Positions 15,477 through 25,364 of a stretch of DNA of 47,574 nt are shown one piece after another (position 1 is the first letter of the stretch; every line of letters starts with the position of its first letter). A program made the position numbers and the translations under genes. The notes beneath the pieces are model-generated. The model was not told the origin of the DNA. It made no database searches and saw only the letters and a program-made list of their open reading frames with translations. The stretch lies in NCBI GenBank assembly GCA_937868795.1, contig CALMNM010000073.1, positions 1 through 47,574 on the forward strand, written 5' to 3'. The DNA is from an uncultured Acholeplasma sp. (GTDB taxonomy: Bacteria > Bacillota_I > Bacilli_A > Acholeplasmatales > Acholeplasmataceae).

Positions 15477-15505
15477 TTTAATCACAGTATGAAATATGCT
15501 ATAAT
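15477..15505 (+). promoter_or_regulatory. spoVG promoter
   Basis: TTTAAT (weak -35), a 17-base spacer, and TATAAT at 15500-15505 with extended TGC. Confidence 0.65.
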
Positions 15506-15540
15506 TTGGGTATAAAATCATGGACGTCTTGGAGGGCAAT

Positions 15541-15822
15541 ATGAAGATTACTGATGTGAGAGTAAAACTTGTTAGTAGCGAAAGCAGACTTAGAGGTGTG
15601 GCTACCATTACTTTCGACGAAAGTTTTGTAGTACATGACATTCGTATCATTGAAGGCGAAAACGGCATCTTCGTCGCGATGCCAAGTAAAAAGACGCCCA
15701 ACGGAACATTTAGAGACATCGCACACCCCATTCATGGTGAAATGCGTAAGATGATTGAAGATGCCATTGTTGTAGCATATAATGAAGCGTTACTCAATCC
15801 CGTCTCTGACGATGAAGAATAA
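15541..15822 (+). CDS. spoVG: septation/regulatory protein SpoVG
   Basis: SpoVG is a small RNA- and DNA-binding regulator, kept in many non-sporulating Firmicutes and Mollicutes. The 93-residue protein shows the family start MKITDVRVKLV and the conserved ENGIFVAMPSKKTPNG and FRDIAHPI segments. ATG 15541 is chosen with GGAGGG at 15531-15536. It has its own promoter and terminator and lies between ispE and prs, the usual Firmicutes neighbourhood. Confidence 0.95.
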   Translation: MKITDVRVKLVSSESRLRGVATITFDESFVVHDIRIIEGENGIFVAMPSKKTPNGTFRDIAHPIHGEMRKMIEDAIVVAYNEALLNPVSDDEE

Positions 15823-15848
15823 TTTTGAAAGAATAATGATTATGTGAT

Positions 15849-15889
15849 AAAAATCTTTTTTGCACCCAGTTGCAAGAAGATTTTTTTTT
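15849..15889 (+). terminator. spoVG terminator
   Basis: A long stem (15849-15864 with 15871-15885, one bulge), a 6-base loop, and a run of nine T. It is symmetric enough to work in both directions. Confidence 0.85.
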
Positions 15890-15898
15890 GGGAAAAGC

Positions 15899-15927
15899 GT
15901 GAAAAGATGGGGGCTTTCATGTATAAT
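15899..15927 (+). promoter_or_regulatory. prs promoter
   Basis: GTGAAA (weak -35), a 17-base spacer and TATAAT at 15922-15927. Confidence 0.6.
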
Positions 15928-15960
15928 GAAATCGAGAGAAAATAAGGAGCGTTTAACATC

Positions 15961-16941
15961 GTGAATATCGTTGAAGGAAAGAAAATCAAACTGTTCGCAT
16001 TGAATTCAAATCGTCCATTGGCAGAAGAAATTGCCAAAGCAGCGAATTTAGAAATCAGTTCGGTGGAAGTTGTTAAATTTGCCGATGGAGAAATCACTGT
16101 CAACATCGAAGAAAGTGTGAGAGGGAACGATGTTTTTATTGTCCAATCCACCTCAGCACCTGCGAATGAACATCTGATGGAATTACTTATTATGTCTGAT
16201 GCACTTAAGCGTGCTTCAGCGAAAAATATCACCGTCATTATGCCCTACTATGGATATTCAAGACAGGATAGAAAAGCAAAGTCACGTCAACCGATCACAG
16301 CGAAATTAGTCGCTGATATGCTACAAGTTGCAGGAATTGACCGCTTGATTTGTATCGATCTTCACGCTGCCCAGATTCAAGGTTTCTTCAATATCCCTAT
16401 CGATAATTTTCCAGCATCTCCCCTTCTCGCCGATTACTTTATGTATACAAAAAAACTTTCCAATATCGTCGTCGTTTCACCTGATCATGGTGGCGTGACA
16501 CGAGCAAGAATCTTCGCACGCATCTTTAATGCACCCCTCGCGATCATCGATAAGAGACGTCCTGAACCCAATAAAGCAGAAGTCCAGAACATCATCGGGG
16601 ATGTATCCGGTAAAGTTGCCATCATGGTCGATGACATCATCGACACCGCAGGAACATTAGTTGCCGGTGCTGAAGCATTGATTGAAGCCGGTGCGACGAA
16701 AGTCTATGCATGTGCAACCCATGCCGTCTTCTCTGGACCCGCCATTGAACGCATTGAAAACTCTCCGTTGTGTGAAGTCGTTGTCACCGATACCATCGCG
16801 TTGGATCCAGCGAAAAAATCACCGAAAATCACGCAACTTTCCATTGGACCACTTCTTGGTCAATCCATCCTTCATATTGTGAAAGATGAACCCATCAGCC
16901 AAATTTTTGATAAGATCACCCATAAAGAGAATCAAGTATGA
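15961..16941 (+). CDS. prs: ribose-phosphate pyrophosphokinase
   Basis: Prs makes PRPP from ribose-5-phosphate and ATP for nucleotide synthesis. The 326-residue protein is full length. It starts at GTG 15961, with AAGGAG about 11 bases upstream. Visible motifs are [16 protein letters not shown], the divalent-metal and pyrophosphate region [13 protein letters not shown], the flexible-loop KRRPEPN, and the PRPP-binding [10 protein letters not shown]. It overlaps pth by ATGA. Its reaction links to ppa and the purine riboswitch further on. Confidence 0.96.
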   Translation: MNIVEGKKIKLFALNSNRPLAEEIAKAANLEISSVEVVKFADGEITVNIEESVRGNDVFIVQSTSAPANEHLMELLIMSDALKRASAKNITVIMPYYGYSRQDRKAKSRQPITAKLVADMLQVAGIDRLICIDLHAAQIQGFFNIPIDNFPASPLLADYFMYTKKLSNIVVVSPDHGGVTRARIFARIFNAPLAIIDKRRPEPNKAEVQNIIGDVSGKVAIMVDDIIDTAGTLVAGAEALIEAGATKVYACATHAVFSGPAIERIENSPLCEVVVTDTIALDPAKKSPKITQLSIGPLLGQSILHIVKDEPISQIFDKITHKENQV

Positions 16942-17507
16942 AGCTGATTGTTGGTCTAGGGAATCCAGGACTAAAATATCAAAAGACTAGACATAATATC
17001 GGGTTCATGGTGATTGATGAAGTATTAAAAATGATGAGTGTTCAAGCAAGATTTGATGCGAAATTTAATGCAGAAGTCGCACAAGTCTTGATTGAGGGAA
17101 AAAAAGTAATGCTCGTGAAACCCTCCACTTTCATGAATGTGTCTGGAGAAGCTGTCTCGAAATTAATGAATTATTATGATGTTTCAATCGATGACATCCT
17201 CGTCATCGTGGATGATATCAATTTAGACACAGGGAAGTTAAGACTTCGTGAAGCTGGTGGCCATGGTGGACACAATGGCTTAAGAAATATGATTGGTCTA
17301 TTGCACAGTGAACAATTCAAACGGGTGAGAATTGGCATCAGCAATCAACCACATATTCCCCTTGATCAGTACGTTCTTGGACAATTTACCACAGATGAAC
17401 TGATCACGATGCAAAAAGCGATTAAACTTTCCACCGAAATCATTGAGTTGTTTTCAAAGGATATGCCCTTTAAAGACATCATGACGAAGTATAATACCCA
17501 AACTTAG
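16938..17507 (+). CDS. pth: peptidyl-tRNA hydrolase
   Basis: Pth releases tRNA from dropped-off peptidyl-tRNA. The 189-residue protein starts [20 protein letters not shown], where the family Asn and catalytic His are visible. It continues with [28 protein letters not shown] and [11 protein letters not shown]. It is coupled to prs by an ATGA overlap. The stop codon lies in the loop of a terminator hairpin. Confidence 0.96.
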   Translation: MKLIVGLGNPGLKYQKTRHNIGFMVIDEVLKMMSVQARFDAKFNAEVAQVLIEGKKVMLVKPSTFMNVSGEAVSKLMNYYDVSIDDILVIVDDINLDTGKLRLREAGGHGGHNGLRNMIGLLHSEQFKRVRIGISNQPHIPLDQYVLGQFTTDELITMQKAIKLSTEIIELFSKDMPFKDIMTKYNTQT

Positions 17508-17518
17508 GTTTGGGTTTT
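17496..17518 (+). terminator. prs-pth terminator
   Basis: A perfect 8-bp stem ACCCAAAC/GTTTGGGT with the four-base loop TTAG, which contains the pth stop codon, followed by T-rich sequence. Confidence 0.75.
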
Positions 17519-17536
17519 ACTATCTAGGAGTTCTTT

Positions 17537-20500
17537 ATGCTTGAACTGCTGAATAAACAATCGCGTCTTCGTGCGCTCATCGATCGGTTTGATGAAAGCC
17601 TGCGGTTAAAGTCATCCAACGATGTCTTTAACAGTTATTTGGTTGCGATGGATTTCTTAAACCATCAAAAGACGGTATTCATCGTTTTACCGAATCTCTA
17701 TGAGGCACAAAAAACCTATGATACGCTTTCCCAAATCCTTGATAGCGAGGATGTTTTGTTTTATCCAGCCGATCAAACATTAACCGCCATCATGGCGTTA
17801 GGTAGCCCCGAATTCAAGAGCGAACGACTATTTACGCTAAAACAGCTCATGACCGATCAACCCTTTGTCGTGGTCACCACCATGCAGGGATTATCCCAAC
17901 GCCAACTCACAAAAGAAGATTATTTAAACAGTGTCAAACATCTATTTAAAGGCATGATGTATCCGATGGATAAACTGGTGACATACTTAGTTTATAGTGG
18001 ATATCAACGCACCTACACCGTTGAAAAGCCCGGTGAGTTTAGTGTGCGTGGTCATATTGTCGATATCTTTACCTTGAATAATGATCAACCTTATCGTTTA
18101 GACTTTTTTGATGAAGAGATTGATCAGATCAAAGTCTTTGATGTGGAAACACAACGATCTTTAGTGGGCATTGAAAGCATCGAGATTGCTCCCATGCATG
18201 AGCTCTTTTTCACCGACCAAATGAAAGAAGATGCTTTATATAACATCAGAAAATTCTTCCAGGATAAGACCTTATCTGAGCGAGAACAGGAGAAACTAAC
18301 TCAAGACCTAGACGCGATTGAAGAGAGAAAAAAACTGGATGGACTGAATATATACATCCCCTTTTTCAATGCTAAGAAAACGACACTCCTAGACTTTGCT
18401 CAAGATTATCATCTCATTTTTGTCGATGTCCATAAGATGACGCTAAATGAAGAAAGCATCCATGATGATTTAATGACCTACGCGACCACAATGAATGGAC
18501 ATCAATTTTTAGACATTCCATTTCGTGTCACATTGGAGGAACAACTTCAAAAGAAACATATTGAAATCGATAATTTTGGAATGAACTCAGCGTTTGATAC
18601 CATTGATTTAGGTGTGGTCAGTGTCCCTAATTACCAAGGAAATCTCCAAGCGTTTGCCTTGGATATCCATGATATGACTTCGTATCATATCTACGTGTCG
18701 ATCACCCAAAAGCATTATCTTGATGAGATGATGTCGTTTTTGAGTCAAAAAGGGATTTTGTTTAGTGACACCATGCGTGAAGAACCTGGGTTGTATGTGC
18801 TTAATACACCAAGCTCAGGGTCACTCATGCTCAAACATGAAAAACTCTTTTTTGTCGATGAATCCAGTTTATTTACGTATCGTGTTCGTCCTGCGATTAA
18901 ATATCGAAGCGTCTTAAATCAAGCAACGAAGATCAGACGTATTGAAGATTTAACACCAGGGGATTTTGTCGTCCATTACGATTATGGCATCGGAAAATAT
19001 ATGGGATTAAAAACGATGGAGCTCTCGGGAGATAAAAGGGACTATCTTTACATTATCTATGCAAATGAGGAAGCTCTTTATGTTCCCATGGATCAAATTG
19101 ATATGGTGTTAAAGTATTCCTCTCATGATGGCATACATCCCAAACTTTCAAAACTGGGCGGCAAACAATGGTCCAAGACCAAAGCACAGGTGAGAATGCG
19201 TATTAAAGATCTTTCAGATCGTTTGATAGCACTCTATGCTCAACGTGAAAAGAGTGTAGGTTACGCTTATGATAAAGATACAGATATGCAACTCGCTTTT
19301 GAACGCGATTTCATGTATGAGACAACCAAAGATCAACAAAAAGCGATTGTTGAAACCAAATATGATATGGAAAAAGAACGGCCGATGGATCGTCTGATCT
19401 GTGGCGATGTCGGTTTTGGAAAAACTGAAGTCGCCCTTCGGGCAGCCTTCAAGGCAGTGATGAATCAAAAACAAGTGCTTTATCTCGTCCCTACGACCGT
19501 TTTAGCAAGACAGCACTATTATACGTTTAAAGAACGTTTTGAAAAATATGGTGCAAATGTCGCACTGCTTTCCCGGTTTGTGACCCCTAAAAAGCAAACG
19601 GAAACACTCGATCATTTAAAACGAGGATTTGTTGATGTGGTCATTGGGACGCATCGCTTGTTATCCTCAGACGTGAAGTTTAAAGACCTAGGACTGCTCA
19701 TCATCGATGAAGAACAGCGTTTTGGTGTCGAACATAAAGAAAAAATTCGTGAGCTCAAAGTGAATGTGGATACACTCACCCTTTCTGCAACCCCTATTCC
19801 TAGAACTTTACAAATGTCGATGATGGGATTAAAAGATTTATCGATGATTGAAACACCACCAAGAAATCGCTACCCAGTCCAAACCTATGTCGTTGAGCGT
19901 CAAGAAGCGCTGATCAAAGAAGCCATCAGTCGTGAAATTGCGCGTGGAGGACAAGTTTTCTATCTTTTCAACAAAGTTCAAGGCATTGAAGGCATGGTAC
20001 ATCGCTTAGAGAAACTAGTCCCCGAAGCGAAGATTACGTTTGCTCATGGGAAGATGAATCGAGATCAACTTGAAAATGTCTTGAGTGACTTCATCGATCA
20101 CGCCTATGATGTGTTGGTATCCACCACCATTATTGAAACAGGTGTCGATATTCCTAATACCAATACCTTAATTATTCATGATGCGGATCAACTAGGGCTA
20201 TCCCAACTCTATCAAATCCGTGGTCGTGTCGGACGTAGTGACCGTATTGCCTACGCGTATTTAATGTATGATGCTCATAAAAACATCAATGATGAAGCGA
20301 AGAAACGGTTATCCGCGATTCAGGATTTTACCGCCCTTGGCAGTGGATTTAAGATTGCGATGCGTGATTTATCCATTCGCGGAGCAGGGGATATCCTAGG
20401 TTCTGAACAATCAGGTTTCATCGATTCTGTTGGATTAGAACTCTACATGAAATTATTAGAAGAAGCGATTACAGGAGTCACCCTTGAACGCCCCAAAGAG

Positions 20501-20950
20501 ACGCAAGTCGATGAAGTCTATGCACCTCGTCATGTCGACCCATCCTATGTCTCAGAAGACTCCGTTCGTATTGAAATTCATAAACGAATTGCTGAACTCA
20601 ATCGGATTAAGGATGTCGATGACTTAAAACTTGAACTGACCGATCGCTTTGGGGAACTGGATGCTGATCTACTCCTTTATATGTATGAAAAGCTATTCAA
20701 GAAGTTATCCTCACATATCGGTGTCCATAAAACGATTGTTGAAGCGAATCAAGTCACACTTGTTTTATCGATGGAAGCTTCACAAAAAATTGATGGAAAG
20801 AAACTGTTTGAAAAAGCTAACGATTTTGTCGCCCAGGTGCGACTAGGGTATCTGAAAGGACACGTTCATATTACCCTGGTGACTAAGTTTGAAAAACAAC
20901 ACTGGCTCTATTTGTTTGACCTGTTTTTAGATGACTTCATATATAATTAA
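17537..20950 (+). CDS. mfd: transcription-repair coupling factor Mfd
   Basis: Mfd removes RNA polymerase stalled at DNA lesions and recruits UvrA. The 1137-residue protein is full length. The N-terminal UvrB-like module comes first, then the RNA polymerase interaction domain (GDFVVHYDYGIGKYMGL, about residue 475). The translocase follows, with Walker A GDVGFGKT (623-630), DEEQ, SATPIPRTLQMS and GRVGRSDR, and the C-terminal TRCF domain ends the protein. TAGGAG precedes the ATG. It follows pth as in many Firmicutes. Confidence 0.97.
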   Translation: MLELLNKQSRLRALIDRFDESLRLKSSNDVFNSYLVAMDFLNHQKTVFIVLPNLYEAQKTYDTLSQILDSEDVLFYPADQTLTAIMALGSPEFKSERLFTLKQLMTDQPFVVVTTMQGLSQRQLTKEDYLNSVKHLFKGMMYPMDKLVTYLVYSGYQRTYTVEKPGEFSVRGHIVDIFTLNNDQPYRLDFFDEEIDQIKVFDVETQRSLVGIESIEIAPMHELFFTDQMKEDALYNIRKFFQDKTLSEREQEKLTQDLDAIEERKKLDGLNIYIPFFNAKKTTLLDFAQDYHLIFVDVHKMTLNEESIHDDLMTYATTMNGHQFLDIPFRVTLEEQLQKKHIEIDNFGMNSAFDTIDLGVVSVPNYQGNLQAFALDIHDMTSYHIYVSITQKHYLDEMMSFLSQKGILFSDTMREEPGLYVLNTPSSGSLMLKHEKLFFVDESSLFTYRVRPAIKYRSVLNQATKIRRIEDLTPGDFVVHYDYGIGKYMGLKTMELSGDKRDYLYIIYANEEALYVPMDQIDMVLKYSSHDGIHPKLSKLGGKQWSKTKAQVRMRIKDLSDRLIALYAQREKSVGYAYDKDTDMQLAFERDFMYETTKDQQKAIVETKYDMEKERPMDRLICGDVGFGKTEVALRAAFKAVMNQKQVLYLVPTTVLARQHYYTFKERFEKYGANVALLSRFVTPKKQTETLDHLKRGFVDVVIGTHRLLSSDVKFKDLGLLIIDEEQRFGVEHKEKIRELKVNVDTLTLSATPIPRTLQMSMMGLKDLSMIETPPRNRYPVQTYVVERQEALIKEAISREIARGGQVFYLFNKVQGIEGMVHRLEKLVPEAKITFAHGKMNRDQLENVLSDFIDHAYDVLVSTTIIETGVDIPNTNTLIIHDADQLGLSQLYQIRGRVGRSDRIAYAYLMYDAHKNINDEAKKRLSAIQDFTALGSGFKIAMRDLSIRGAGDILGSEQSGFIDSVGLELYMKLLEEAITGVTLERPKETQVDEVYAPRHVDPSYVSEDSVRIEIHKRIAELNRIKDVDDLKLELTDRFGELDADLLLYMYEKLFKKLSSHIGVHKTIVEANQVTLVLSMEASQKIDGKKLFEKANDFVAQVRLGYLKGHVHITLVTKFEKQHWLYLFDLFLDDFIYN

Positions 20951-20966
20951 AGAAGAGGTGAACGTT

Positions 20967-22148
20967 GTGGCAGTCGATATATTGAAGATTTCAAAGGATG
21001 CCTTGGAGGCATCGAAACTCTATGATGATGTGATCAATGCATCAATAGGGATGTTTTATGATGAAAAAAAGGCGATTGGGGGTATGCCTACAGTCAGTAA
21101 AGCAATTAGAAACTTGACGGATGATGAAATGCTTCCTTATCCAGCAGTTGATGGAGGAGCACTCTTTAAAGAGAATCTCTATCGCTGGGTCTTTAAAGAT
21201 TATTTACCCAAGATTAAAGAAAGTTTTTTCATGAATGCATGTGCGACACCTGGGGGAAGTGGCGCGATCGCATCGACATTTTCTGTATTTGGAACACCCA
21301 AAGAATCCATCTTTGTCTCTGACATCCGTTGGCAATATGAACGTTTTGCAGATCGTGCAAAACTGAACATTTTCGAACATAATCTTTTCAAAGGGGATCA
21401 CTTTGATTTAGAATCCTTTGACGAGCGTTTGAGTGAACTTGCCAAAAAACAAAAGCGAATCATCGTCATCATCAACGATCCTTGTCATAATCCTACAGGA
21501 TTTACGCTTTCTGAGTTTGAATTCAAAGCGATTCTAACAAGTATGAATCAACATCAAGATAACGACATCATTTTCTTGTATGATCTTGCGTATCTTGAAT
21601 ACTCACATGAAGAAAATAATCGTAAGAAACTCTCATATCTTCCCATGCTTGAATCTCATGTCACGACAGTGATTGCCTTTTCTGGATCCAAGACATTTGG
21701 TGTCTATGGTCTTCGTTTAGGGGCAGCGATCTACCTATCCAAAAAAGAAAACGTCATTAAAGACATCCACCCTAAGTTTGTCAATGAAGCACGTGGCTCA
21801 TGGTCAGCAACACCAACCGCATCGATCGAGTTATTTAACAAATTCTCTATCAAAGAAAACTATGATCAATTTAAAGTCGATCTACATAAAATCAACGACC
21901 TAGTTCAAAAGCGAAGTGAATCCTTTATTACCCAAGCGAAAGCGATCGGATTAAAAACTCATCCATTCCGCAGTGGATTCTATACAGTCGTCTTAACACC
22001 CAAACCCGATGAAGATTATCTAACGCTAGCGAAACATCATATTTTTGCCGTTCCGATGAACGGTGGTGTTCGATTTGCCTTATGCAGCTTATCGTTAAAG
22101 GAAATCGATGGATTACCCCAAAAAATCAAAACAATTCTTCAATTATAG
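20967..22148 (+). CDS. class I/II aminotransferase
   Basis: This is a PLP-dependent aminotransferase of the aspartate/aromatic group, 393 residues. GTG 20967 is chosen because AGAGGTG lies 6 bases upstream and an earlier start would overlap mfd. Visible motifs are NACATPGGSGAI, the cofactor-contacting NDPCHNPTG, YDLAYLEY and the PLP lysine in FSGSKTFGVYGLRLG. Substrate specificity cannot be read with certainty; aromatic or aspartate amino donors are likely. It ends in a strong terminator. Confidence 0.9.
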   Translation: MAVDILKISKDALEASKLYDDVINASIGMFYDEKKAIGGMPTVSKAIRNLTDDEMLPYPAVDGGALFKENLYRWVFKDYLPKIKESFFMNACATPGGSGAIASTFSVFGTPKESIFVSDIRWQYERFADRAKLNIFEHNLFKGDHFDLESFDERLSELAKKQKRIIVIINDPCHNPTGFTLSEFEFKAILTSMNQHQDNDIIFLYDLAYLEYSHEENNRKKLSYLPMLESHVTTVIAFSGSKTFGVYGLRLGAAIYLSKKENVIKDIHPKFVNEARGSWSATPTASIELFNKFSIKENYDQFKVDLHKINDLVQKRSESFITQAKAIGLKTHPFRSGFYTVVLTPKPDEDYLTLAKHHIFAVPMNGGVRFALCSLSLKEIDGLPQKIKTILQL

Positions 22149-22168
22149 AGGCGAAAGCCTCTTTTTTA
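22147..22168 (+). terminator. aminotransferase gene terminator
   Basis: AGAGGC-GAAA-GCCTCT hairpin with a GNRA loop followed by a T run, overlapping the stop codon. Confidence 0.9.
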
Positions 22169-22187
22169 TACGATTTATACACAGTAT

Positions 22188-22257
22188 AAGTGAAAAACGT
22201 TTTCATGCTAGGTCTGTTATAGAATTCGTAGCATTTTTATTTTTTTATCGATATAAT
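22188..22257 (+). promoter_or_regulatory. pflB upstream region with inverted repeats and -10 box
   Basis: It holds a near-palindrome TGAAAA-ACG-TTTTCA, then ATGCTA (22205-22210) matched by TAGCAT (22229-22234) 18 bases later, a T-rich stretch, and TATAAT at 22252-22257. No consensus -35 is present, so an activator or redox regulator may bind here. The second repeat would overlap the -35 position. Confidence 0.4.
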
Positions 22258-22305
22258 GATGACGCAACATGACGAGATAAAATCAAATACGGAGGTATTT
22301 AACAT

Positions 22306-24567
22306 ATGACAGCATGGCGAAATTTCCGTGAAGGTCTTTGGATGACATCAGTTGATGTCAGAGACTTCATGATCAAAAACTATACAGAATATTTTGGGGA
22401 CTCATCCTTTTTGGTAGGACCCACTGAAGCAAGCCTTAAACTCAATGACATGTTTAAAGGCTATTTAGAAGAAGAAAAACAAAAGGGTGGAGTCATTGAA
22501 CTCGATACCCATGTCGTGGCATCGATCACTTCCCATGGTCCAGGATATATGGATGCTGGTCTTGAGAAAATCGTTGGTCTTCAGACCGATAAACCTTTTA
22601 AGCGTGCGTTCCATCCCTATGGTGGGATTCAAGTCGCAGCAAAAGCAGCGGAATCCTATGGGTATCATATCGATGATGAACTCATGCACGTCTTCACTGA
22701 ATATCGTAAGACGCATAATCAAGGGGTTTTTGATGTCTACAATGCCGATATCAGACGTGCCAGACGTTCTGGGATCATCACGGGTCTTCCCGATGGGTAT
22801 GGCCGCGGAAGAATCATTGGGGATTACCGACGCGTTGCCCTCTATGGAACTGACTTTTTAGTCGAACAAAAGAAAAAAGAAAAGACAAAATTCAGTTTTC
22901 CGATGAACGAATACAACATTCGTTTGCGTGAAGAAATTCAAGAACAGATCAAGGCTTTAGAACTTCTCAAGGAAATGGGAAATTCCTATGGATTTGATTT
23001 ATCCAAACCCGCAAGTAATGCCAAAGAAGCCATTCAATGGACCTATTTTGCCTACTTAGCTGCAGTCAAAGAACAAAATGGGGCGGCGATGAGTTTAGGT
23101 CGTACAGCAACCTTCTTAGATATTTATATTGAACGCGATCTTAGAGATGGTGTGATCACTGAAGTTGAAGCTCAGGAAATGATCGATCACTTCATCATGA
23201 AACTCAGAATGGTACGCTTCGCAAGAACCCCAGAATACAATGAACTCTTTACAGGTGATCCCACCTGGGTCACTGAATCCTTAGCCGGTTTAACCAATGA
23301 CGGACGTTCTTGGGTCACGAAGAACAGTTATCGTTACCTACAAACCTTATATAACTTAGGTACCTCAGCTGAACCTAATTTAACCGTCCTTTGGCATGAG
23401 AATTTACCTGAAAACTTCAAACGGTACTGTGCGAAAGTATCGATTGATACGTCATCGATTCAATATGAAAATGATGAACAAATGCGTCCTTCTCATGGCG
23501 ATGATTACGGGATTGCGTGCTGCGTATCCCCGATGTCTATCGGTCATGAAATGCAATTCTTTGGCGCACGTGCCAATTTAGCTAAAGCACTTCTCTACGC
23601 TCTAAATGGTGGAAAAGATGAAATTTCAGGCGAACAAGTCGGACCACTCGGTGATGTCGTTAAAGCGGATGTCCTCGATTATGATGTCGTGATTCAACGT
23701 TTTGATCAAATGCTTGATTGGCTTGCTAAAACGTATGTTAGCGCGTTAAACATTATACATTACATGCACGATAAATATGCCTATGAGCGTCTTCAAATGG
23801 CACTTCATGATGCAGAAGTAACGCGTAATTTCGCGACAGGAATCGCGGGATTATCGGTGGTTGCTGATTCATTATCTGCGATTAAATATGCGAAAGTTCG
23901 TCCAATTTATGATGATAAAGGACTGATTATTGATTTTAAAACGGAAGGCGAATTCCCCTTCTATGGTAACAATGATGATCGTGTCGATCACTTAGCCGTG
24001 GAAGTCGTTGAACGTTTTATGAGTAAGATACGTGGACAATATACCTATAGAGACTCAGTACCTACGATGAGCGTTCTCACGATTACATCCAATGTCGTCT
24101 ACGGTAAAAAAACCGGAAATACCCCCGATGGTCGCCGTAAGGGAGAAGCGTTTGCACCTGGTGCGAATCCCATGCACGGTAGAGACAAATCGGGAGCCTT
24201 AAAATCATTACTTTCTGTGTCAAAGATTCCTTGCGAATCATGTCAAGATGGGATTTCCAATACTTTCACACTTGTTCCACAAGCTTTAGGTAAAGGATCA
24301 TCTCTTGAATCTGCGGATGGATTCACCTATGAAGGCGATATCAAAGTCGAAAATCTCGTGGATATCTTAGATGGTTACTTCATGAGTGGTGGGTATCACT
24401 TAAATGTCAACATTTTCAATAGAGAAAAATTGATTGATGCTTATAACCATCCTGAAAAATATCCCAATTTAACCATTCGCGTCTCTGGATACGCGGTCAA
24501 CTTCTCAAATCTGACAGATGAACAGAAAAAAGAAGTGATTTCCAGAACGTTCCATGAAGGACTTTAA
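22306..24567 (+). CDS. pflB: formate C-acetyltransferase (pyruvate formate-lyase)
   Basis: PFL converts pyruvate and CoA to acetyl-CoA and formate by glycyl-radical chemistry under anaerobic conditions. The 753-residue protein is full length. The catalytic cysteine pair is C405-C406 in [12 protein letters not shown], and the radical glycine is G728 in [15 protein letters not shown] precedes the ATG. It overlaps pflA, the activase, by 14 bases. The products feed pduL (acetyl-CoA) and fhs (formate) in this same window. The C-terminal end confirms a true PFL rather than a diol dehydratase or choline lyase. Confidence 0.97.
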   Translation: MTAWRNFREGLWMTSVDVRDFMIKNYTEYFGDSSFLVGPTEASLKLNDMFKGYLEEEKQKGGVIELDTHVVASITSHGPGYMDAGLEKIVGLQTDKPFKRAFHPYGGIQVAAKAAESYGYHIDDELMHVFTEYRKTHNQGVFDVYNADIRRARRSGIITGLPDGYGRGRIIGDYRRVALYGTDFLVEQKKKEKTKFSFPMNEYNIRLREEIQEQIKALELLKEMGNSYGFDLSKPASNAKEAIQWTYFAYLAAVKEQNGAAMSLGRTATFLDIYIERDLRDGVITEVEAQEMIDHFIMKLRMVRFARTPEYNELFTGDPTWVTESLAGLTNDGRSWVTKNSYRYLQTLYNLGTSAEPNLTVLWHENLPENFKRYCAKVSIDTSSIQYENDEQMRPSHGDDYGIACCVSPMSIGHEMQFFGARANLAKALLYALNGGKDEISGEQVGPLGDVVKADVLDYDVVIQRFDQMLDWLAKTYVSALNIIHYMHDKYAYERLQMALHDAEVTRNFATGIAGLSVVADSLSAIKYAKVRPIYDDKGLIIDFKTEGEFPFYGNNDDRVDHLAVEVVERFMSKIRGQYTYRDSVPTMSVLTITSNVVYGKKTGNTPDGRRKGEAFAPGANPMHGRDKSGALKSLLSVSKIPCESCQDGISNTFTLVPQALGKGSSLESADGFTYEGDIKVENLVDILDGYFMSGGYHLNVNIFNREKLIDAYNHPEKYPNLTIRVSGYAVNFSNLTDEQKKEVISRTFHEGL

Positions 24568-25300
24568 TCGTTTTGGAAATGTCCACTCCATCGAAACCTT
24601 AGGTGCATTCGATGGTCCAGGCATCCGTTATGTGTTATTTCTTCAAGGGTGTCCCTTTCAATGTCAATATTGTCATAACCGGGATACATGGAGTACACGT
24701 CAAAACAAACAGATGTCCGTGGATGATATTTTAGAGGATTACCAGAAATACCAACGCTTTTATAAAAAAGGTGGAATCACAGTTTCGGGTGGTGAACCCC
24801 TACTTCAACTCCCCTTTCTCATTGAACTTTTCAACGAAGCGAAAAAAAGAGGCATTCATACCTGCTTGGATACATCCGCAGCATGTTTTAATGTGAAAGC
24901 CCAAGCACGCTTTAAAGAACTGATGAATGTCACAGATTTAGTGTTGCTTGATATCAAACACATCGATCCTAAAAAACATGAAGTATTAACGGGAAGTACA
25001 AATACACAAGTGCTTGAGTTTGCAAGATATCTTGATGAACTCAATGTACCTGTCATCATTCGTCACGTGTTGGTTCCTACTATCTCGGATGATCCAACAG
25101 ACTTAAAGAAGCTTCGAGCCTTTCTCGATACACTCACGAACGTGGTAAATATTGAGATTCTACCTTACCATACCAAGGGAATCATGAAGTGGAAAGAGCT
25201 AGGATTAAATTATCCATTACTTGGGATTAGCGAACCCAAAGAAGAATTAATTCAAATGGCTGAAGGCATCCTTAAGGCGAATTACCTTTATAAAAAATAA
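24554..25300 (+). CDS. pflA: pyruvate formate-lyase activating enzyme
   Basis: PflA is the radical SAM enzyme that installs the glycyl radical on PFL. The 248-residue protein has the cluster motif C33-x3-C37-x2-C40 in GCPFQCQYC, preceded by [13 protein letters not shown], and the SAM-binding GGEPLLQ. It is translated from within the end of pflB, so the two are coupled. Confidence 0.96.
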   Translation: MKDFNRFGNVHSIETLGAFDGPGIRYVLFLQGCPFQCQYCHNRDTWSTRQNKQMSVDDILEDYQKYQRFYKKGGITVSGGEPLLQLPFLIELFNEAKKRGIHTCLDTSAACFNVKAQARFKELMNVTDLVLLDIKHIDPKKHEVLTGSTNTQVLEFARYLDELNVPVIIRHVLVPTISDDPTDLKKLRAFLDTLTNVVNIEILPYHTKGIMKWKELGLNYPLLGISEPKEELIQMAEGILKANYLYKK

Positions 25301-25315
25301 TCGTTGTGCTATAAT
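25287..25315 (+). promoter_or_regulatory. candidate fhs promoter
   Basis: TTTATA, a 17-base spacer, and TATAAT at 25310-25315 with extended TGC. It overlaps the end of pflA and lies directly before a terminator hairpin. Confidence 0.5.
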
Positions 25316-25317
25316 GA

Positions 25318-25347
25318 AAGTATCTTAAATGCGAGATACTTTTTTAT
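25318..25347 (+). terminator. terminator between pflA and fhs
   Basis: An 8-bp stem AAGTATCT/AGATACTT followed by TTTTTATT. The hairpin lies at the expected start site of the promoter just upstream, so the two signals overlap. Confidence 0.75.
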
Positions 25348-25364
25348 TGTCAAGGGAGAATATT

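Noticed and set aside
15499-15735. Minus-strand frames over spoVG
   Set aside because: spoVG on the plus strand is a clear known gene with promoter, ribosome binding site and terminator; the opposite frames have no such signals.
22188-22203. CcpA cre site before pflB
   Set aside because: The half-sites are one base too far apart from the cre consensus (five bases between TG and CG), so it is kept only as an unnamed dyad.
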